Origin: Bemisia tabaci
Taxonomy: Eukaryota; Arthropoda; Insecta; Hemiptera; Aleyrodidae
DNA length: 64,000 nt
Assembly: GCF_918797505.1 (NCBI RefSeq)
Contig: NC_092799.1
Coordinates: 12,424,295-12,488,294, forward strand
Reading direction: 5' to 3'
Shown piece after piece: positions 24,501 through 33,500 of the stretch (within the stretch, counting starts at the first letter, position 1; each line of letters starts with the position of its first letter). A model generated the notes under the pieces. That model was given only the letters and a program-made list of their open reading frames with translations, was not told where the DNA came from and made no database searches. The position numbers and the translations under genes were made by a program.

Positions 24501-27500
24501 GGTTGCTGAGGTTGGATTCAGGATTTATTTGGGACTTGCGCTAGCGTAAATTGTATAGTTTTATATATTTTCCAACGGCCTTCCCCCTTTACTACTGGCT
24601 GCACAATTGATAACTTTAGGGTGAAGCGACTCTGCCGAATTCTTCGTTTTTAGGTCCCACAATTGAACCACGTTAAACAGAAAAGAACCAAGCCAAATCA
24701 GCAGCTATTGACAAATTTAATCGGGCAATTTAATTTTTTACAATAAAACGGTTGTGAGGAATTTCATGCAAATTTCAGTAAATTTTCTCCATAATACAAA
24801 GCAAATTCCCTAAAATTTTCAAAGAAATCCGCACGAACGTTCTCTCGTAAAAAATAAAATTTTCCTGTTAAATTTGGCAATAGCTGATGTGGCTTGGTTC
24901 CTTTCTGTTTAGCGCGGTCCAGTTAGAGGTCGGTTATTAGGTGGCCACATTCCACATTTTAGAAGGGCAACGTTGTGAAGATCTGAACCATCAAAGCATT
25001 TTTCGGAAATTGACAATATTTCGATAAAATTTAGTGATAGTTTCTTGGTAATATTCTCATCGGCGCAATCGCTGAAGCGTCGCAGCGTTATAGAAACTAG
25101 CAAACCACCCTCAATTAATATCACATGCGGCGAACACTAATCGAATCTCATCATAACGACTGGATGCAACTATTCGAGCTCTCCGGATGTCCGTGTTGTA
25201 TACGCACGGCATTGAAGGCGTTTTGACGCTTCGGCACTCACCCTCCACCCGCGGCGCAGCGGTGGAATGCACTGAGAGGATCCAATAGGACAGAGCGTCT
25301 TCAATGGACCACTTGACAAGGTACGAATTTCAGCATTCTGATATATGTTTCTTAACCAAAGTTTCACGTAAAACACGATGCACACAACGAAAATTACCGA
25401 AATTAACTCCTTACGAAGATATTTAATGATTCTTGATGCGTGAATTCAAACCACCTGCTCATGAAAACTCAATGCTCTACGTGATTCACATCGCGCGCTA
25501 AATATTATCATGACAGTCTTTACGATATAAAAATCTGGCAACCACAATCTTGACGATTTGGTTCAGCTATAGCAAATTGCTTATAGTTTGAACAACGCAT
25601 GGCTCGACGTGAACATTGCTCAACTGAGAAGCTTGCTAAAACCGTTGCAGTGCGCGTTTGATTCACGTATAGCTTTGAGTTTCTTGTGAGCGGACAGTTC
25701 AAATTCCTCGTAACCAATGTGAAATAAAAACGTTAATATCTTCGTTAGGAGTTGGTTTAAGTAATCTTCGTTGTGCGAATCGTGCTCTACTTGAAATTTT
25801 AACTGAGAAACATGTATCATGCTTAAATTCGTACCTTGTCTAGTGGTCCATTCTTGATTTTCCGCTTCGCGAAGAATTATATCAACTTGATTCAAGCTGA
25901 ATTTTTCTTTGAAAAAGACAAACGACGATCGTATTAAGCAAAAAAGTAACTGAAATTAAGCAGCATTCTTGATTCAAGAAAGAATATTTATTGGCAAAAA
26001 ATGTAAGATTTTTTTTTTTTTCAGTGAAACGAGGATTGAAGACGTTTTGTCATTTTGGATCCTCGAAATATAGTTGCCGCTGGTGAAGCGGTAAGTGCCT
26101 GGAAAGCCAAGACGCCTTCAAATTCGTGCATATGCAACACGGACATACTCGAATAATTTCATTCAGGCGCTGTAATGAAATTCATTCTGTGTTCGTCGTA
26201 TGACGAACCCTGACTGAAAACGCTTTATTTGTTTCTCCTACGCCTTAAATTAATTCCAGCGCTGCTCATTTGACCAATAAAGTAAACTGTTACTGGTTTT
26301 TATCGAGACATTTTCAATTTTCCGAAAAATGCATTGATTGTTTACATGTGTTGGAATGTTACCGATCCTTGAAATCGCAAAAGATTTCGGTATCTGAGAA
26401 AGATTTTTCGAGTTCCCTTGAATCTAGACATTATAATAAATCAAATAAGTACCCTTATGATATAATTTATTATTATTTTTTTATGTTTGTTTCAGTCGTT
26501 TGTTAGTCTCGGAGTTCTGAGTCTCCTCGTTCATCCGGGAATATGCGTCACCTTATCGACCATTCTTTACCCTCAGCTAAACATCACAAAATATCAAAAC
26601 GCGTGGATAGGTGAGTGAATTGATGTTATGCTCGCTGGCTAAACATTAAGCAGATTTCAAAAGCCTCTCTCTCATCCCGATTTCTCATCCACAATCTTTG
26701 AATCTGCGATAGTTTCAGATATGTGTCCAAACTTTTCACCGAAAATATAAGACCTTCTACCGATGGCCCCAGCTTCTTCAGTCAAAATTAATTTTGAGCA
26801 TCATTAATGCGCATGGTTTCCCCTCTGAATAAATATGAATGAAATATTTTATTCGGGGATTTTCTAACATAACAATTTAATTTAAAGAGAGATACTTGTA
26901 TTAAATGTGAGAGGCATTGCGTACTTTGGACACTAATGAAAAAAACACTGGAACTCATGAGGAAGATTTGAAAAAGAGGAAACCCCGAATAATTTTTCAA
27001 ATTTTCATTTTTCATTTTTTAAATTTAAATTTCATTTTCAGTTGAATATGTTTAAAAAAAAAATCATAAATAATAAAACTAGTATAATGGTTTCAGGGTT
27101 CTAAAAGTGGCAATTTTCAATACAAAAATAAGAAAAATACATATGAAGTTTTACAATTGCTAAGGTTAGGAAGACTTTTTATTATGGGTAAAAATGGCCC
27201 TCTCCCGTGCGGTTACATGAAAGGTACAGGAAAAAGCGACAATTGACCTCAAAATGGCAACACAGTGCAACGGTTCAGAGTGGAAGATTGCGAGGTCATC
27301 TGTCAAGGCATGGTAGTGACGAAAATAAAATCGAATTGAGACTGTTTTTGCAGCTTGATTATTTTGGCAAATCGCTCCCGAACTATGTGCTGAAAATTTT
27401 TCGCCAATGAATGACGGAAGGAGTACGTGTGTGCGTAAATCGATCACAAAAAAGAATAAGTAAATTGTCTCGTAAAGCAGATTCTCTCTCTTAGCTCTGA

Positions 27501-30500
27501 AAAAATAAAAATAAATAAAAAGACGAATAAAATGAAAATTCAAGTCGCGAGCGCTATGAGAGCTATGAGCGCTATCTGTATTTTAAGCCATGCTCTACGG
27601 TTTTATGTTAGATATGACGCAACTGATTGTTTGAGTTGGCAAGAACATACGAGTAACCGTGCTAAATTCTCACAATCAGATTTCTCACTTTTAATCGCAT
27701 CTCTGCTATTTTTATCCTTCCCGTAAATCGACGAACATACGTGCGTCAACTCTTCCCCACACAACGTCATAAAAATCTAGCTTTACGCTGAGAAGTATAA
27801 CTTTTAGCTACACAATGTAAATGGACTGCATTTTGCAATTAAGAACTATAATTTCCAGCCCATCCATAAAACCACTCATGCACACAAGGAAACAAATGGT
27901 ACATACATCGTTTGTAAAGTGAGCCAGGTAATGTCAAATTGTAAAATGCAGTCCAAATATACTGCCGTGCAAAGGAAAAATGCCGTATGAGCTTTCAGGC
28001 GTTGCCAAATGTCCTCTCGCAAATTACTAATTTTCAGGAAAAATTTTGAATATTTTCTCGCCAATTTTTCAGACAATTTTGCTTGTATTTTGATCTAAAG
28101 TGTCTGAAAATTTCAAGGAAAAACATTCATAATTTTCTTCAAAAATAAACATTTCATCCAAGGAAATTTCGCAAATCTCGAATGTTCATACGGCGTTCTT
28201 CCTTAGCACGGCATTATACCTACACTAAAACTTGCTATACAAATTCGAAAATAAGCTTACTTCTTCCACAAGAGTTAACGAGACAAGTGAAAAATTTTCT
28301 CCGGGATACGAGAGAGGATCTCCTTTGACTCAACCACCTAATTACCAAATGCTCTATTTGTTTACAGCCAGTCTACTATCGATCGGAATGCCAATCGGCT
28401 CTCTATTTGTTGGGCCGATGCTGGACAAATTTGGTCGGAAGCGAACGTGTATTTTCACGGCGATTCTGACCTCCATCACGTGGGCAATGATCATTTCCTT
28501 GCCGGAGGATTTCGATTTGAACTTGCTGTATATCATCAGATTTATCAGTGGGATTGCTCTAGGTGAGAAACTAAACACCGAACTGGCGTTTTAATGTTTC
28601 TAATGTTTAAGCTGTTATGGATTACGAAAAAGTGGATGGGTATGGGGTAGCCTCGGTAGCCTAGAAGAAAGAATGGTTGAAATATCTCTTTAAGGTGATT
28701 CGATGGACGCCATATTTTGTGTCAGAACGGCATGCGATATATCGCATCAATTGGTTCCATTTTTTCAGCTACTCGTCATTTTTCTCCAATTTCGAGATCG
28801 CAATTCTGTTGTCACGAGACTAAAGCACTCACTTACCAATTTTAACAAAGAAATTCAACGTAATAAAGGCGTGGTTTTTTTAGAGAGAAAACATCGCATT
28901 CGATACTGATATCGAAACTGCACTCAAATGCGATATTTTCTCTCTAAAAAAAACCACGCCTTTCTTATGTTGAATTTATTTGTCAAATTTGGTACATGAG
29001 TTCTTAAGTCTCATGACAACAGAAGTGCGATCTCAAAATTCGAAAAAAATGACAAGTAGCTGAAATTATGGAACATATCGATGCAATATATGGCACGTCG
29101 CTCTGACACAAAAAATGGCCTCCATCGAATCACCTTAAGGAGTTAGTAAATATGACCGAAAGCACGCTTTTCAAACCGTTATGACGTACTCTTAAAACTC
29201 GAAACATAGCCCTTTACACCGAAAAAATTCTCATGACCGGTCGCGGCAAATTCACCGCAATAGTAATAGCCTCAATACCCTTAATTTTGACAAAGTATAT
29301 CGATGGTGAAACTGTTGAAATGTACATCTTGGTTTGCGGCGTTGCAAATTTCCTGTCATGTAAAATTTTCCACATCGGAAACTCCCAAATGTCATTTCTT
29401 GAAAAATCTTGCGGTTTTCACCTCTATGTGAAGAATACTCTGTAAACATTTCAAGGAATGATTTATGCTCAGTCTCCTTTTAAAAAATAAGATAGAAGCG
29501 CTGCCGGGCTAATGCCGCAATCACACGCTGAATTTAGCAGCTGAATATGGAAGTAATAGTCATCGCCGACGGCTGAAATTTCGCAAATTCGAGTTATTTT
29601 CATCTAGATGTGTATCAAATCTACTCGAATAGTTTGGTCAAATCCAACATTAGTCCGATGGTTGCTGAGAATCGTTGCTGAATTTTGCGCGTCACGCGTA
29701 AAATTCAGGCATCGGGCCGATGACTTCCACATTCAAGCCACATTCAGCGTGTGATTGCGGCATAAGGAAAAACGCCGTATGAACATTCGAGAGTTGCCAA
29801 ATTTCCCCGAATAAAACATGTATTTTTGAAAAAAGTTATGCGTATTTGTCCTTGAAATTTTCCGATATTTTAGATTATATTGGGAACAAGATTGTCTGAA
29901 AAATTGGAAGACAACTATTCAGAATTTTCCCGGTAAATTCGTTGGTTATTAAAGGAAATATGGCAACACCTGAAGGCTCATACGGCGTTTTTGCGTTTGC
30001 ACGGGAGAGCGGTGGTTATGAAACACTACAACCGAGATATGCATTGGAGTTTTCCCGTTGATATCAGCAGCGACCGCGGGAGATGAACTGGGCTCCAGTA
30101 AGCGAGTTACTACGTATGTTGTGTAAGAAAAGCTTGAGCGCCTTCAATTTCATCGACTTACAACACGCACGTCCTCAGAGAAGTATTAGTCGTATGTCGT
30201 ATCCGAGTCAGGCGTTAATTCGAACGCTGCATCCATCGACTGCTCCGTTGTTTCGATTCCGGTTTCGATACCGCGAGTTTTATAACTTTTAGCTCACCAG
30301 AAAAATTAGTCGTTTTTTGAGTTAAAATTCATCACAAGTGTTCGTCCTCTTGACCGCTCATAATAATATCAAGGATTTTATTTATTCCTTCCCGAAAAAT
30401 GTAGGGATTCTGGTATACTTCATCAGACATTTGGCTGTCAGAAATATCAGTATATGCTGCCATAAGCGAGTAAAAGTTAGAGAACCTTTTCTTACATAGA

Positions 30501-33500
30501 TAAGCGAATTTTTGGTAATACTGCCGTACTAGGGTAAAACGCCGTATGAACCTTCAGGCGTTGCCAAATTTCCTTGGATAAAACACGAATCTACTGGTAA
30601 ACTTATGCATATTTTCCTTCCAATTTTTTCAGAGTATTTAGTTCGGAATTTCACCTATTGTTCCTGAAAAATATTCATAACTTTTCTCAAAAATGAACAT
30701 TTTATCGAAGAAAATCTGGCAACTCTCGAATGTTCATAAGGCGTTCTTCCTTAGCACGGCAGAGTACCAGGAATGGTTCAGGATTTTTGCCATTTTTACT
30801 CAGAAAGGCAAAAAGAAGGCGAATTTTACGTGTAGCAGAAAGGAACCAAACCACATTGGCTATTAGCAAATTTAGTTGGGCAGTTTAATTTTTTACATGA
30901 AAACAGTTGTGCGGATTTTTGTGCAAACTTCGGTGACTTTACTGCTCACCGCGAAGCGAACTCTTCAAAGTTTTCAGAGGAATCTCCACAAACGTTTTAA
31001 TGTGAAAAATTAAACTATCCAGTTAAAGGGAATAGCTGATGCAGCTTGGTTCCTTTTTGATAAACGCCAGAGGCGCAGGGCCGGATTTACCTACTAGCCG
31101 CCCATGGGCCGCCTGTATTTTGCCGCCTCCTTCTCATTCGTATTGAAACATCAAAAACCATCAAGTGAACGTGCAAGCGGGGAGGGGTGCATGAGACGCG
31201 TTTACTCGTGTTGAACACATTTTTTAGGGATGCCCTGTCAACACTACTAGTAAAAGTTAAGTTTTGTAAACATATCTCTGTGTGGACAAGGCCTTCCATT
31301 CATGAGAAATGAACGAAAAAATTATGAAAGAGCAAACGTGAATGTGGTTTAATGATTTTAACTTCCGCCGCGCCGCGCAGACCGCACCGTGTTTGGCGCA
31401 ATGCGTGAAGTATTCACGCAGTCTTGTAGGCGCTATCCGTTTCACGCTGACCGCAATGACCGAACTGTGTTTGATGCAATGCGTGAAGTATTCGTGCAGT
31501 CTTGTAGGCGCTGATATGAGTTACATGCCGATCGCCGCGTCGATGGCTTCTCCTTTTCATCTCAAGTCTTCGTCATCATTGCTCTTTGCGCGGCGCCGTT
31601 CCAGGCCAAATTGCGTGTTTGGTTTCTCTCTTAACTCGACTAATTAAAGGTGCTGTCTCTTGTTTCACTGAAAGACGACAAAATTAAAAATTACTACACT
31701 CTCGCCTTTGTAGCCTTTTTTAGTTTGTAATTTTTTTTCTGAATCCGATGTTTTTTTATACCTACATTTAAAAAAATTGCAAAATTTGCCGCCCTCTAGA
31801 TTTGCCGCCATGGGCCGCGGCCCATGTGACCACCCCCTTAATCCGGCCCTCGCGGTGCAATATTAGGGGATACAGCAAAGCCTTGACAGTTTTTCCCGTG
31901 TATGTGGCACAGAGACAAGAGACCCTCCACTGGCCTCTTGGCGACAGGGGAAGCTTTTTTTCGGGGATTCAACACTTCCTTATTGACAATTACAAGGGGG
32001 CAACAGTCATCACCTACCAACACGTTGTTAAACATCAACCATGTAGGTACGTCAACAGTTTAATGTTGATGTCCCGAAAGTAAAAGCTTCCTTAATAGCC
32101 AAGATACGAGTGGAGGGTCTCTTGTCTCTGATGTGGCATGAAGAAGGGACTAATGGAGAATTTGCAAGGGTCTGAAATTTGATGAATTTCCTGTTTAAGT
32201 GGAATCCTCTGAGTGAACTGAACACGAAGATACCCTTGATTCATAAATTGAGCGATTATTAGAGGAGATATGACAAAATAACCGATTCTGCTAAAATACA
32301 TGTGTTTAAATGGGAAATGCCGCCAGATGACGTCACAAGGCGGCGCATTTTCTCACTTTTAAATCAATTTTTCTCCAATTTCCCATGTCAGAAAAAAATT
32401 ATGAAAAATATTGCGAACTCAGCTCATTAGGCACTTTCAGATGAAGCAATAAAAAAATTGGGTGCAAATTCTCCATTGAGTTGATTTCGTGTTGGGGTAG
32501 GTTTGGCGACGTCCGTGATCGTGTACGTCTCGGAGGTGACGAACAAGCACTGGCGGCCGGTGTACCTGGCGACGGTGAGCGTGTTCCTGGCGAGCGGGGT
32601 CCTCGTGGCGACGACGGTGGGCATCATGATGCCGTGGCGCTCCTTCGCCCTCTTCAGCTTCGGCGTCTCCCTCGTCAACATCACCCTCATCCTCCTCGTG
32701 CCCGAGAGCCCCCACTGGCTCGTCCGCTTCTCCCCCGAACAAGCCAAACGGGCTCTCGTCAAACTCAACAAGAACAAACAGGTAATTGCCCTACTTTTAC
32801 CTAGAGTCCCTTTATATTGAGAGTAAAGACAACACCCCCTCATGGAGTCACAAACGGGAATAAAGATTACACAAATTGAACGTTTTTTGTAATCTTTGAT
32901 CGGCTCATTCTCAAACTCCTTTCTCCGTTCCTTCTCTCATTCCGTTTGTTCCTTGCCGAACCCGTAATTCCCTGGTCCACTCCAGATTATAATCTTTGCA
33001 CTTGGTGAAAATGTAATCTTTATTCCCGTTTGTGACACTGTGGAGGCCTAAAATACGGGAACCAATCAGAAATGGATTCACATTGTCTTGACTCTCAGTA
33101 TAAAGGGACTCTAGTTTTACCCACCGCCGCCGCTCCAGTAGCCATACGTCGTCTTTAACTCATGAGCCCTGTGCACAGCGCTCTTGACACATGCCCACGG
33201 CTCAGGGAGGGTGCACATAGTTCCGTTCGACAGAATGTAAAATCCCGCTTTTCTAATTCAACGAACGGAGCTGTGTGCCGACTGAATGCAAGACTCATGA
33301 GCCGTGGACATGTGTCAAGTGCGTTACGCACAGTGCTCATGAGTTAAACACGACGAATGGCTTTCTAGAGCGGCGGCTACGTCACAGGCGCTTTATCATT
33401 CCCCTTCATTCTTATTCTTCGTGAAAAATCGCGATTTTGCCAAGTTTTTAGAGCTTTCCACGGCCCCAGAAGTTTCCCTGATGAACCTACGAGAAAAAAG

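Larger units (their letters stand above)
20397..26495 (+). other. Gene 1 intron 2 contents
   Basis: 6.1 kb dense in mobile elements (20992, 21735, 21863, 22871, 23485, 23788, 24665, 25303) with two copies of the dispersed hairpin motif. The stretches 22000-22860 and 25860-26490 show nothing recognisable apart from the motif at 26103. Confidence 0.55.
26611..28367 (+). other. Gene 1 intron 3 contents
   Basis: Two adjoining MITEs at 27832-27955 and 27962-28214. The remaining 1.2 kb is AT-rich with no supported feature. Confidence 0.5.

Noticed and set aside
26270..26506. 78-codon open frame ahead of gene 1 exon 3
   Set aside because: Its frame and phase do not join exon 3. The acceptor at 26495 and exon 2 at 20336-20396 explain the transcript better.
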